The translations under genes and the position numbers were made by a program. Positions 46,221-55,513 of a stretch of 64,000 nucleotides of DNA are shown here, in pieces. Each line of letters opens with the position of its first letter. Position 1 is the first letter of the stretch. The stretch comes from Paremcibacter congregatus (GTDB lineage Bacteria; Pseudomonadota; Alphaproteobacteria; Sphingomonadales; Emcibacteraceae), in assembly GCF_006385135.1 (NCBI RefSeq), contig NZ_CP041025.1, forward strand, positions 2,573,501 to 2,637,500. Direction: 5' to 3'. The notes below the pieces were generated by a model. It saw only the letters and a list, made by a program, of their open reading frames with translations, made no database searches and was not told where the DNA came from.

Positions 46221-46236
46221 TGCAACAACCATGCCA
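46221..46236 (-). promoter_or_regulatory. sigma54 (-24/-12) promoter
   Basis: On the minus strand TGGCATG, four bases, TTGCA: one mismatch to TGGCACG-N4-TTGCW, with the GG and GC exactly ten bases apart. It is about 98 bases upstream of the repeat-protein ATG, and a sigma54 activator is encoded 1.7 kb upstream. Confidence 0.8.
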
Positions 46237-46569
46237 AGCCCTAAAATCTCCATAATGCGTTGAAAAACATAAATAATTAATAACTTCAAAGTGATGATTC
46301 ACAGACAGAAAAGAACAGGCCTGCTGAGACGTCAGAAACTGTAACCTTTGGTTTACAGTCTTCCTTACCCGCCTTTCTTTTCTGACATTGAGCCCGCTTC
46401 TGATTGCTGGAAAAAACCCTCTGCGCTTACCTTATTTCTGGAAATAGATTAACTTCATGAAAACAATAACTTTTTCCTACATCAGTTTTTTTACATTTTC
46501 CGGCTTTCCCGGGCAGATGATCGACAGGAAATAAAAAACTGTAACGTTACGGTGACAACATGATCAGAT

Positions 46570-46597
46570 AAAAAAAAGCCGCCAGTAAACAGCGGCC
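46570..46597 (-). terminator. rho-independent terminator of the FapF-like gene
   Basis: On the minus strand GCCGC, a 9-base loop, GCGGC, then eight T. It lies 30-60 bases after the FapF-like stop, separating the regulator-FapF unit from the sigma54-driven operon. Confidence 0.7.
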
Positions 46598-46629
46598 AGA
46601 AAGAAACAAAAAACCCCCGCCTGATAAAG

Positions 46630-47958
46630 TCAGTCAAACAGCATGACGGAGAACGGCATACGCAGGGTAAATTCCACATCAGGTGAATCATCCGTCACCC
46701 CAACCCCCACATTCATACTTAACCCGGTGCGATTACCAAGTCCCATTGACATGCCTAACAGCAGAGATCCCACCTGAAAATCCCGGGAATCCGTGAGCCG
46801 TCCATTGATCTCCGTCCGGGTGCCGAAGACATAATTATGCTGATAGCCGAAACTCATGGACAATGTTTCATTAAGCGCAAAACCAACCCCTAAATTCCCG
46901 GTAATGGAGTCGCCCGGATTGATATGACCAATAAAGGTTTCCCCGCTTCTGAAATTGATGTCGCGCCCGAAGTTCCAGACATAGCCAAAGTTGGTAAAAA
47001 ACACCGCCGGATCGGTCTGGTAAATCATGGTCAGGCTGGGTTCAAGACTCCAGAAGCCAGATCCTGTGGCCAGTTCGGTTTCAAGTCCGTTTTCATCCCG
47101 GCTGACATCGAATGGCCCGGTTCCTGTCGTTGATTTGGCCCGAACATTGGCGATAAAATAAGGCCAGTTATCCTGCCCGTTGTTGATCTGATACTGAAAA
47201 CCGAATTCTATATCCCCCACCCCTTTTCCGGTAAGGTCCTGTAATGTGGTTGAATTACCATCATTTTCATTCTGTTCGCTGACAATCGTTGATTCCACCC
47301 GGTCGTCCCGGTAAATCAGCGGAACCTTGGCCGACAGATCGAGACGGTCGGTCACCCCATAGCGAAACCCGAGTTGCCCGGAGACGTAATTACGACTGGT
47401 TTCGGTCGCTTCGATCACCCCGATCAAAACCGCATCAACAAACTCAACCCCCTGAAAGAAAAAACGGTTACTGGATGTATGCGACGCCGCCAAGGTCGGC
47501 TCTATGGTCAGCTGCCCCTGTGGCGTCAGAACCCCTCCGACATCTGCGATCACAGTGATTTCCTGTGGGGACCGGGAAGTCTCGGGAGGTTTGGTCGCCA
47601 CATCCTCGCCGCCGCTTTTGTTGGCCGGCGTCGCGGACGCTTCCTGTCGATCAGACCGGCTCTCCTTGCGGATCGTCGGCGCCTTGTCCGGTTGAGGCCG
47701 CGGAGGTCTCTGCCCCGCGGTCTCCGTCTGACCGGTCAACTGGTCGAGCCGTCGTTTCTGAAGCTGCAACTCTCTTTGTTGCTGTTCCAGCAACCGCGCC
47801 TGGGCCTGTATCTGTCGCGCCTGGACCTGAAGAGTTTTTCTCAATTCCTCCAGGTCCGTCCCTTCGACTTCCTGGGCGGTACTGGTTTGCGCCAGTGGCC
47901 CGGCCATGCTGCCGGCGAGGATAAAAGCAATAGTTGTCGTGATTTTCCAGTTATGCAT
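46630..47958 (-). CDS. FapF-like outer-membrane beta-barrel exporter with N-terminal coiled coil
   Basis: 442 aa; the ATG at 47958 has GGGAGAACC upstream and overlaps the regulator gene by 8 bases. Signal peptide (TIAFILAGSMAGPLA), then a coiled coil rich in Gln, Leu and Arg (residues about 35-85, ELRKTLQVQARQIQAQARLL). A basic Pro linker follows, then a beta-barrel (about 150-442) with GVLTPQGQLTIEPTLAASH, SNRFFFQGVEFVDAVLIGVI and LSAKVPLIYRDDR. The same signal-coiled coil-barrel plan and size characterise FapF, the trimeric amyloid secretion pore. The barrel also resembles the MetA-pathway phenol family, which is an alternative. Context (C39 peptidase, repeat protein) favours FapF. Confidence 0.82.
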   Translation of the reverse strand: MHNWKITTTIAFILAGSMAGPLAQTSTAQEVEGTDLEELRKTLQVQARQIQAQARLLEQQQRELQLQKRRLDQLTGQTETAGQRPPRPQPDKAPTIRKESRSDRQEASATPANKSGGEDVATKPPETSRSPQEITVIADVGGVLTPQGQLTIEPTLAASHTSSNRFFFQGVEFVDAVLIGVIEATETSRNYVSGQLGFRYGVTDRLDLSAKVPLIYRDDRVESTIVSEQNENDGNSTTLQDLTGKGVGDIEFGFQYQINNGQDNWPYFIANVRAKSTTGTGPFDVSRDENGLETELATGSGFWSLEPSLTMIYQTDPAVFFTNFGYVWNFGRDINFRSGETFIGHINPGDSITGNLGVGFALNETLSMSFGYQHNYVFGTRTEINGRLTDSRDFQVGSLLLGMSMGLGNRTGLSMNVGVGVTDDSPDVEFTLRMPFSVMLFD

Positions 47959-49477
47959 CTCGGTTCTCCCTTGGGGACACGGCTTTCCCACCATGTCGTA
48001 TTGGAATATTAAGCTTCTTGGTCAGCCGATAGAGCGAAACCCGTGAAATCTGCAGTTCATCGGCAGCCTTGGAAATATTGAAACTGTTACGCGCCAGCGA
48101 GGTGTGAATGAACCGGCGGTCGAATGCTTCTCTTGCCTCTGTCAGCGGCGTTCCTGTGCCCCTGACATCTTCCAGTGTTTCCTCAATACCCAGATCTTCC
48201 GGTTGTATAAACCGGTTCTGCGTCAGAATTACAGCCCTGCGCACCGCACTGATCAATTCCCTGACATTGCCGGGCCAGGTATATTTATTCATCAGTTCAT
48301 AAGAGGCCGTCGTAAAAATAAGGCGCGGCTTATTATAAGTTTTTTTGAATTTTTCAAGACAGCTGTCCGCCAGCAAACGAATATCTTCGCAGCGATTTCG
48401 CAATGGCGGCGCCAGCACGGAAAGGACATTCAGCCGATAATATAAATCCTCGCGAAACTGTTTTTGTTTAATGGCCTCATGCAAATTGACATTGGTCGCG
48501 GCAATAATCCGGGTTTTGATTTTGATGTTTTTCACCCCGCCCACCCGCTCGAAGCTGGACGTCTGGAGAAATCGCAGAAAACGGGTTTGCAATTCAACCG
48601 GCATATCGCCAATCTCATCAAGAAACAAGGTGCCATTATCCGCCAGTTCCACCTTGCCTATTTTGCGATTTGACGCCCCGGTAAAGGCGCCGGCTTCATG
48701 GCCAAAAAGTTCCGTTTCAATCAAAGCCGCCGGAATCGCAGCGCAATTTATTGCCATAAAGGGGCCCTTCCGAAAGGCCGATGCGCGATGAATTGTCTGG
48801 GCGATCAGTTCTTTTCCGGTTCCGCTTTCTCCCGTGACCAAAACAGGGGTACTCACCTGACTTATACGGGTAATGGTGTTGTATATTTTTTGCATGGGCC
48901 GGGATGCGCCAATAAGACCACCAAAGCCCTTAGCCGGCCGGACATTCTCAGAAGGTGAAGTCCCTCCCTCCAGCGCCACCAGCCCCTGAATATGCCCCAG
49001 ACTATGGAGAAGACGAGACCTGTCGACCGGTAAAGAATGAAAGTCATGGATCATGCCCTGTCGAACCAGATGCCCAAGCCGGTCCCGGACGATTGGCGTT
49101 CTGTCCGCCAAGGCGATCTGTCGTAAATGCGGCCATTTAGTCGCAAGTCGAGAGAGTTTTTGATCCGAATGCAGAAGATCATCGCTGTCTGATGTGGCGT
49201 ATATCAGCATGGCCACAATGGGTTTATGCTCGCGACAGGCTTTTTCCAAGTACGTATACATACTGCGGAATGTTTCATAGGCCAGAACATCATAGTGATG
49301 TTCCTGAAGCCATTTAGCCAGACCATACGTCTCTCTATCGTGACGTTTTGAAATCAGAATAAGCTGATTTGGGCACTCTTCTCCTTCCATGTCTTTTTCG
49401 CAATTCCAAGGGCCATTTTCGTTCGCCAATTGCCAGAAATCATTTTTGGTTTTAGCGCTCTTGAGATCAAGAAACAT
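47951..49477 (-). CDS. sigma54-dependent activator (VpsR/FleQ-like)
   Basis: 508 aa from the ATG at 49477 (GGAGGG upstream). N-terminal domain (about 15-150, LILISKRHDRETYGLAKWL) is receiver-like but lacks the usual phospho-Asp pattern, as in VpsR and FleQ. AAA+ domain: Walker A GESGTGKE, the sigma54-contact loop GAFTGA, Walker B TLFLDEIGD, and R-finger region. C-terminal Fis-type helix-turn-helix (ISKAADELQISRVSLYRL). It overlaps the FapF-like gene and a sigma54 promoter follows, so it most likely drives the repeat-protein operon. FleQ and VpsR respond to c-di-GMP; the same here is a guess. Confidence 0.92.
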   Translation of the reverse strand: MFLDLKSAKTKNDFWQLANENGPWNCEKDMEGEECPNQLILISKRHDRETYGLAKWLQEHHYDVLAYETFRSMYTYLEKACREHKPIVAMLIYATSDSDDLLHSDQKLSRLATKWPHLRQIALADRTPIVRDRLGHLVRQGMIHDFHSLPVDRSRLLHSLGHIQGLVALEGGTSPSENVRPAKGFGGLIGASRPMQKIYNTITRISQVSTPVLVTGESGTGKELIAQTIHRASAFRKGPFMAINCAAIPAALIETELFGHEAGAFTGASNRKIGKVELADNGTLFLDEIGDMPVELQTRFLRFLQTSSFERVGGVKNIKIKTRIIAATNVNLHEAIKQKQFREDLYYRLNVLSVLAPPLRNRCEDIRLLADSCLEKFKKTYNKPRLIFTTASYELMNKYTWPGNVRELISAVRRAVILTQNRFIQPEDLGIEETLEDVRGTGTPLTEAREAFDRRFIHTSLARNSFNISKAADELQISRVSLYRLTKKLNIPIRHGGKAVSPRENRDA

Positions 49478-50220
49478 AATATAAAACCCTCCACAGTTTT
49501 TGGGGAATATTCTCTTAAAATACCTTGGACTGGTTCGGGTCAACCATAGGGTTGATGCCTGTTTTACCCTACGAACTAAAGGATATTGACGCTATTACGC
49601 AGCGTTATTTCGCGACTCACTGACGACAGCCTTTCATACATAAGGCCATAAACTCCACCGGGTCTCTTATGCGCAACAGACATAACAAGACGTGAATACT
49701 TTTGAAGAGAGAAAATACATCGTGAAGGAATACGCCCGGCAGCGGGTTTTTCATGTCCTTCTGGTGGCTAAAGAATTGCCGCCCCCTCTGTTGATACGCA
49801 AACTTCACGCCTTAAAATACTACTCAGATAGTATCTAATTCCGTAAAAGAAAACTTCATCAACACGCCCTATCATATGTTTTTTTTGAAAATTTTTCAAT
49901 TGATTTAAAAGAAAACTCATTTCCGTTCCCCAAGATGTATTTATGCCGCCGCTCCGCAAATACAATAGCCGCGACAATTCCTGAAACGCCGGTTTTTTCC
50001 CTGCTCATCAGATATTACGCGTAACGCGTCATGCAACGCCGGTAAATGGCCAAAACAAGCGATCTCTACAAATTGACCCGGACACTCCGACAATACCCCA
50101 ACAGCGCATCTGGTGGTAATTGTAAACTGCCCCCGTTCATATGGCTCTCCAGTCAGCTGTTATTCTGACCTTCTGAAACCTTATTATCAAAAGAACTAAT
50201 GGCGCCCCTGTTGGTCTCTG
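49478..50220. other. intergenic region without supported gene
   Basis: Two short minus-strand frames (63 and 69 codons) near 49617-49977 have no protein-like features. A start-less open frame at 49941-50159 (minus) reads QFVEIACFGHLPALHDALRV, perhaps an eroded gene piece. Otherwise only the palindrome near 49540 is notable. Confidence 0.5.
49540..49555 (-). promoter_or_regulatory. palindrome upstream of the activator gene
   Basis: TCAACC, four bases, GGTTGA: perfect 6-base arms, about 63 bases before the regulator ATG. A further TAGGGT/ACCCTA inverted pair overlaps it. Possible autoregulatory site. Confidence 0.35.
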
Positions 50221-51903
50221 TTAAAAAACATAGGATACGAGGTAAAGCAGTAAAAGACTGATTGTCCAGGTTGCCGTCGTGCCAATCATCCAGGTTTTTG
50301 TCAGGATACCTTTTCTGTTAAAAAGCATATCAGACAAACCCGCAAGGCTCTCTGCCCTGTTACGGATTTTCGTCTCCCCCTTTTCATATCCGGCAACCAA
50401 AGCAAACCAGACGACATTTCCGAAACGGGACAGCAGTCGACGGTAAAGCCAATCCGCATCCAGAGTGATGGTTAGCGTCCTTTTCATCCAGGGCAGCATG
50501 ACAAAAAAGGCCAGTCCTGCGAATAATAATAACTGCAAATAATTCACCACAGTAGACGCCTTGTAGGGCTCATACGTCACCGGATAAGGTAACAGGTTAT
50601 AAAGCGGCGCGGCATAAACGCCAATCCCGATACATAGAAAGGCAAAAATGCCCATGGCGATCCGCATATTAATCGGCGGGTCTTTTGGTCGAAGACCGGA
50701 ATCCTTCTGAAAAAAGACAAACCAGGGGAATTTGATCCCCGCATGCAGGAAAACCCCGGCGGACGCCGCCGCCAACAGAAAGTAGACCACGGTCATGGCT
50801 TCATAGCCCGCCGCCGCTGAAATCATGTTTTTGGACACAAAACCAGACGTCAGCGGAAAGCTTGAAATCGCCAATGCGCCAATAATCCCGCAGGCCGCAG
50901 TAAACGGCATGGACTGAAACAATCCCCCAAGGTCGCTACAACGCCGTTTTCCGGTCTGATGCAACACAGCCCCGGCACTCATCAAAAGCAACGCCTTGTA
51001 TATGATATGACAGAACGCATGTGCCGCGACGCCATTCAGCGCCAACGGGGTGCCGATACCAATGCCAGTGACCATAAAGCCGACCTGATTGACAATCGAA
51101 TAAGCCAGGATCCGCCGCATGTCATTTTCCAGCAGCGCATAAATAATCCCGTAAAAAACCATAAACAGGCCGATATAGATTAATATGTTCGTCCCGGCAA
51201 AAGTCACCATCAAGACATAGACTGCCGTCTTGGTGGTAAAGGCGGACAGGAAAACACTGCCCGAAGGACTGGCCTCCGGATAGGAATCCGCCAGCCAGGA
51301 TGCAAAAGGCGGCGCGGCGGCATTAATCAGGATGCCCACCAGCATGAACCATCCGCCGATCCCTTCAAGGCTCACCGCGGTAAAATCGACAGAACCTGAC
51401 CGACTGATTTCCGCAATGATGCCCACCATCAGGATCACGCCCCCCATCAGATGCATCAGGATATAACGCATGCCCGCCTGACGGGCCTGGTCGGTGCCCG
51501 CGCTCCAGATCACCAGCGTAGAGCCGATCGCCATCAGTTCCCAAAAAATAAACATGGTAATCAGGTCACCGGCGAAAGTGACACCGACGGCCCCGCCGGC
51601 ATAGACAAAAGCTGCGGAAAGTTCCCTGCTGGTTGCCTGCCGCAAGGCATACATTCCGCCGACAAATGCCATCAAGGTGAAAACTGTCGCAAACAGTCGC
51701 CCAAGGGTCGTGACCTCAATAGGCACAAGCATATAATCGAGGAAAGGCACCTCAAGCCGTATGCCTTCCGGCATTGCCCATATAAAATAAAAAGTAAGGG
51801 CGGGGACACCAAGCACCAAGATGTCTCGCCCCCTTCCCTTCATAGCGGGAAGTAAAAGTCCACCAATAATCAGGATCAGGGCTGGGGGAAGAAGGTCACT
51901 CAT
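50221..51903 (-). CDS. Mrp antiporter MrpD-like subunit (third copy)
   Basis: 560 aa from the ATG at 51903, overlapping the preceding small gene by 8 bases (ATGAGTGA). It has about 14-16 membrane helices of the NADH-quinone oxidoreductase chain M/N antiporter family (MFIFWELMAIGSTLVIWSAG, FASWLADSYPEASPSGSVFLSAFTTK, LAYSIVNQVGFMVTGIG). A C-terminal extension is longer than in ordinary MrpD. Likely one of three proton or cation channel subunits of the complex. No regulatory or terminator site is seen after it. Confidence 0.88.
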   Translation of the reverse strand: MSDLLPPALILIIGGLLLPAMKGRGRDILVLGVPALTFYFIWAMPEGIRLEVPFLDYMLVPIEVTTLGRLFATVFTLMAFVGGMYALRQATSRELSAAFVYAGGAVGVTFAGDLITMFIFWELMAIGSTLVIWSAGTDQARQAGMRYILMHLMGGVILMVGIIAEISRSGSVDFTAVSLEGIGGWFMLVGILINAAAPPFASWLADSYPEASPSGSVFLSAFTTKTAVYVLMVTFAGTNILIYIGLFMVFYGIIYALLENDMRRILAYSIVNQVGFMVTGIGIGTPLALNGVAAHAFCHIIYKALLLMSAGAVLHQTGKRRCSDLGGLFQSMPFTAACGIIGALAISSFPLTSGFVSKNMISAAAGYEAMTVVYFLLAAASAGVFLHAGIKFPWFVFFQKDSGLRPKDPPINMRIAMGIFAFLCIGIGVYAAPLYNLLPYPVTYEPYKASTVVNYLQLLLFAGLAFFVMLPWMKRTLTITLDADWLYRRLLSRFGNVVWFALVAGYEKGETKIRNRAESLAGLSDMLFNRKGILTKTWMIGTTATWTISLLLLYLVSYVF

Positions 51904-52159
51904 CGTAATAATCCTCCTTTCGTTTGAGAATAAATCCCAGAAATTTAGCCCCCACGACCATCGCGACACAGGTCACAAACCCATAGATCGCCGGAAAGGC
52001 GAGCCAACCGTCAATCCCGAATTTTCCCTGGATCGGAATAAAAACCTGGGCCAGAACGGTAAGCCCTAAAACAAACCCTCCGCCAATCCAGAGCTTGCGA
52101 ATGGTCGCCGCCCGTACAAGCCAGTGTTTTTCATGATCATTCTGAGGTATATTTGTCAT
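51896..52159 (-). CDS. small two-helix membrane protein of the Mrp operon
   Basis: 87 aa; starts at the ATG at 52159, overlapping the upstream MrpD stop by 4 bases, and overlaps the next gene by 8. Two hydrophobic segments (LWIGGGFVLGLTVLAQVFI and AIYGFVTCVAMVVGAKFLGFIL) with a charged cytoplasmic end (KRKEDYYDE). No family recognised, but tight coupling says it is part of the antiporter complex or its assembly. Confidence 0.8.
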   Translation of the reverse strand: MTNIPQNDHEKHWLVRAATIRKLWIGGGFVLGLTVLAQVFIPIQGKFGIDGWLAFPAIYGFVTCVAMVVGAKFLGFILKRKEDYYDE

Positions 52160-53640
52160 AATCCGCCTTTCACAAGGGCTTCCGCCAGCGCCAACAGAGG
52201 GGCATGGACGAAAAAGATCAAAATTGTAAGCGAGGCCGTTGCCACAAGGGCCAGAACAATGGGCCAAGGGGCTTCCCCATGGTCATCTGCCTCCCCCTTC
52301 ACAACGACCGGCGGCCGGAAAAAGGCGCGATAAATAATCGGCAAAAAATACGCGGCATTCAACAGAGTACTGGCCATAATCACCATAAGCGCGAACATGC
52401 TGTCGCGATCAAGAGTCCCCATGACCAGATACCACTTGCTGATAAAACCGCTGGTCAGCGGCAGGCCGATCATCGCCAGCGCCCCGATGGCAAATGCCGT
52501 CATCGTGACCGGCATGCGGCGGCCAATTCCGTCAAGCTGACTGATTTCCGTCTTGTGGCTTGCGGTATAAATAGAACCCGCGGCAAAAAAGAGTGTGATT
52601 TTTCCCACCGCATGGGCAACGATATGCAACGCCGCCGCTATAATGCCGCCCGGCACAAACAACGCCACCGCAAGAATGACATAAGACAGCTGGCTCACCG
52701 TCGAAAAGGCCAAACGCCGTTTCAGGTTATCCTGTCTCAGGGCGATCAGGCTGGCAAGGATAATGGTAAAGCCCGCAGCATAAAGAAGCCAGGACGCACT
52801 GGCTTCCCCCGCCAAGAGATCTACCCCGAATACATAGACCACCACCTTGATGACTGTAAAAACCCCCGCTTTCACGACGGCAACAGCATGCAATAGAGCG
52901 CTCACCGGCGTCGGCGCCACCATGGCGGCGGGCAACCAGAAATGCACTGGCATCAGCGCAGCCTTCCCGATGCCAATCATATAGAGCAACAAAAGAATGC
53001 CGACCGCTCCACCGGATACGGCCCCTGCCAGAATACCCCCTGGCACGAACGCCATGGTCCCGGTGGCCGTCCAGGTCCAAATGATGGCCGGCAACAGAAA
53101 GGCAACCGAAGTTGTCAGCAGTATCCCGATATAAATCCGTCCACCGGCCTTCGCCTTGGCATCCCCCTTGTGGGTCACCAACGGGTATGTCGACAGGGTC
53201 AGTGCTTCATAAAAGAAGAACAGGGTCAACAGATTGCCTGCCAGGGCAATCCCCATCACACTGGCGATGGCAATGGCGAAACAAATATAGAATCTGGTCT
53301 GGTGTTTTTCATTATTGCCCCGCATATAGCCGATGGAATAAAGGCTGTTAATAACCCAGAGTGTCGAGGCCACCAGCGCGAATATCATACCCAGAGGTTC
53401 TAGCGACAGGGAAAACCCTATCCCCTCAACCATTTCAGGAGGAATAAATTCAATGGTCTCTCCCGCAAGAACAACAGGCAGCAGAAACCAGATCACGGCG
53501 GCCAGAACCAGCGATGTGCCGAGCGTCACTGCCTCGCGAAGATTGGGAATACGCCCACAAATCGCCACACCAATCCCCCCCAGTAATGGTACAAGAATGG
53601 CGAGAACAAGCGGATTCACAAAATATTCATCCATTGTCAT
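52156..53640 (-). CDS. mrpD: Mrp antiporter MrpD-like subunit (second copy)
   Basis: 494 aa, about 14 membrane helices, Proton_antipo_M family. Key conserved regions: FFFYEALTLSTYPLVTH with the buried Glu on helix 5, KAALMPVHFWLPAAMVAPTPVSALLHAV with Lys and His, and AFSTVSQLSYVILAVALF. Overlaps its neighbours by 4 bases at both ends. Confidence 0.92.
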   Translation of the reverse strand: MTMDEYFVNPLVLAILVPLLGGIGVAICGRIPNLREAVTLGTSLVLAAVIWFLLPVVLAGETIEFIPPEMVEGIGFSLSLEPLGMIFALVASTLWVINSLYSIGYMRGNNEKHQTRFYICFAIAIASVMGIALAGNLLTLFFFYEALTLSTYPLVTHKGDAKAKAGGRIYIGILLTTSVAFLLPAIIWTWTATGTMAFVPGGILAGAVSGGAVGILLLLYMIGIGKAALMPVHFWLPAAMVAPTPVSALLHAVAVVKAGVFTVIKVVVYVFGVDLLAGEASASWLLYAAGFTIILASLIALRQDNLKRRLAFSTVSQLSYVILAVALFVPGGIIAAALHIVAHAVGKITLFFAAGSIYTASHKTEISQLDGIGRRMPVTMTAFAIGALAMIGLPLTSGFISKWYLVMGTLDRDSMFALMVIMASTLLNAAYFLPIIYRAFFRPPVVVKGEADDHGEAPWPIVLALVATASLTILIFFVHAPLLALAEALVKGGL

Positions 53641-55130
53641 AACAACTTACCTAAAATCAACTGTTCGGCGGATTGTGTGGCCAGCCCCAGCGGCAGGCTG
53701 GGATCTATACCGAAGTAAATATTGGCCAGCGCCATCCCCCAGGTCGGCACCAACAGGGAAAGCGGGGCTTCCTTGACCGGGGCGACACCTTCTGTCCTCG
53801 GTCGGAAATAGGCCACTTCGATGATCCGCCAAATGTAAATAACCGCAATCAAAGAACCGACCAGGAAAAGAATGGTGAGGAAAATCCCCAGCGCCCCTTG
53901 TTCCAACAACCCTTTAACCAGATAGAGCTTGCTGATAAAGCCGGCGGTAAACGGTACGCCAATCAGGCTCATCCCCCCGACGACAAAAGCGGCCATGGTC
54001 CAGGGCATATCCCGGCCACACCCGGCAAGACGATTAATTTTACAGGTGCGATACCGGAAATAAAGACATCCCACCGCCATAAACAGCACTGCCTTGGCCA
54101 GCCCGTGATTAAACAGATGCAATATGCCGCCGGTCAGGCCCGTAGTGGTCAAAAGCGCCACACCCAGCAGAATATAACCAATCTGCCCCACCGAAGAATA
54201 GGCCAGGACACGCTTGATATTTCCCTGATAGACAGCCGCGATTGCCCCGACAAAGATGGCGAGAATGCTCAACGGAATCATAAAGCTGGAGAATTGAATA
54301 TCATGATGATCCAGATTGGGCTGGAACACGATAAATTCAAAGCGCAACAGGACATAAATGGATATTTTAGTTGATGTCGCCGCCAGCAGCGCGGAAACCG
54401 CATGAGGTGCAAAAGTATAGGCGTTCGGCAGCCACAGATGCAGCGGGAACATGGCAAACTTCAGAGCAAGGCCAAGGGTGATAAAGCCGGCCGCCGCCAG
54501 AACAGGGCGTGAAAAGTCGGCATCCGGCAACCGGGCGGAAATATCATATAAATTCAGCGTTCCCGTCACCATGTAAAGCAGACCGACGCCGATCAGGAAG
54601 AAAGTGGCGCCGATAGACCCCATAATGAGATACTTGTAAGAGGCAACAAGAGCCCGCCTGTCCTTGCCACAAGACACAAGAATATAACTGGCGAGAGAGG
54701 AAATTTCCAGGAAGACAAACATGTTAAAGGCATCGCCGGTAATGGCGATCCCCAACAGACCCGCCACACACAACAGCCAGGCCGCGTAAAACATCGGCGC
54801 CCGCCAGGCCTCGATTTCCTGCTGGATACTGAGGCGTGCAAAACTGATCACCACCGCGTTAACGGCAGTCACCAGCAGCAACATCAACGCATTGAGCGCA
54901 TCAATTCTGAATTCAATTCCCCAAGGGGCAGACCAGCCTCCCATGGCATAGGAGAAAACGCCATGATCACTGACCTGGATAAACATGGCAATGGAAATTG
55001 CCAGACAGAACCAGCTGGTCAGCGTGGCAATGGCCCAGGCGGTCGACCGCCAGGTCAAGAGCGCACAGATCGGGGCCACCGCCAACGGCAAGGCCACCTG
55101 CAATGCAGGAAGGTGAGCAGCTAAAGTCAC
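53637..55130 (-). CDS. mrpD: Mrp antiporter MrpD subunit (first copy)
   Basis: 497 aa. About 14 membrane helices; conserved FVFLEISSLASYILVSCG with the transport Glu, LALKFAMFPLHLWLPNAYTFAPHAVSALLAATSTK with Lys and His, and LAYSSVGQIGYILLG. Start GTG overlaps the TGA of mrpC. Na+(or K+)/H+ exchange driven by the proton gradient, in the inner membrane. Confidence 0.93.
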   Translation of the reverse strand: MTLAAHLPALQVALPLAVAPICALLTWRSTAWAIATLTSWFCLAISIAMFIQVSDHGVFSYAMGGWSAPWGIEFRIDALNALMLLLVTAVNAVVISFARLSIQQEIEAWRAPMFYAAWLLCVAGLLGIAITGDAFNMFVFLEISSLASYILVSCGKDRRALVASYKYLIMGSIGATFFLIGVGLLYMVTGTLNLYDISARLPDADFSRPVLAAAGFITLGLALKFAMFPLHLWLPNAYTFAPHAVSALLAATSTKISIYVLLRFEFIVFQPNLDHHDIQFSSFMIPLSILAIFVGAIAAVYQGNIKRVLAYSSVGQIGYILLGVALLTTTGLTGGILHLFNHGLAKAVLFMAVGCLYFRYRTCKINRLAGCGRDMPWTMAAFVVGGMSLIGVPFTAGFISKLYLVKGLLEQGALGIFLTILFLVGSLIAVIYIWRIIEVAYFRPRTEGVAPVKEAPLSLLVPTWGMALANIYFGIDPSLPLGLATQSAEQLILGKLL

Positions 55131-55513
55131 GAAGTCGTCTCCTTCTCGCGGGAGTCTTTTTGTCGGATTTCATCCTCCTCTACGGTGCCATATTCCTCTT
55201 TTATCCGGACCACCATGGCCAGCGCCAGCGCCGTTGTCGATATACCGACAACAATGGCGGTCAGGATCAGAACCTGTGGCAGAGGGTTTGAAAAAATCAC
55301 ATCATCAGGCAGACCTGGAACAATGATCGGGGCCGTACCGCCCTCCACCTTGCCCATGCTGATATACATCAGGAAAACAGCCGCCTGAAAAATACTGAGA
55401 CCGATCACTTTCTTGATCAGGTTTGTCCGGGCGACAATGGCAAAGAATCCGAGCATCAGCAGAATTACAAATACCCAATAATTAAACAGACCGAGCACAT
55501 CCATATCACTCAT
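55127..55513 (-). CDS. mrpC: Mrp antiporter MrpC subunit (NuoK-like)
   Basis: 128 aa from the ATG at 55513, which overlaps the mrpB stop (ATGAGTGA). Three helices of NuoK type: NYWVFVILLMLGFFAIVA, LIKKVIGLSIFQAAVFLMYI and LPQVLILTAIVVGISTTALALAM (the last with the family's conserved pattern), then a charged tail. Confidence 0.93.
   Translation of the reverse strand: MSDMDVLGLFNYWVFVILLMLGFFAIVARTNLIKKVIGLSIFQAAVFLMYISMGKVEGGTAPIIVPGLPDDVIFSNPLPQVLILTAIVVGISTTALALAMVVRIKEEYGTVEEDEIRQKDSREKETTS

Larger units (their letters stand above)
46124..46629. other. regulatory gap between the FapF-like gene and the repeat-protein gene
   Basis: No gene is supported. It contains a terminator for the upstream unit at its right end, the sigma54-type promoter near its left end, and an imperfect inverted repeat near 46338 (ACTGTAACC ttt GGTTTACAGT). 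Confidence 0.6.

Noticed and set aside
49617-49977. Two short minus-strand frames of 63 and 69 codons
   Set aside because: No signal peptide, no domain, weak starts, overlapping each other; AT-rich chance frames.
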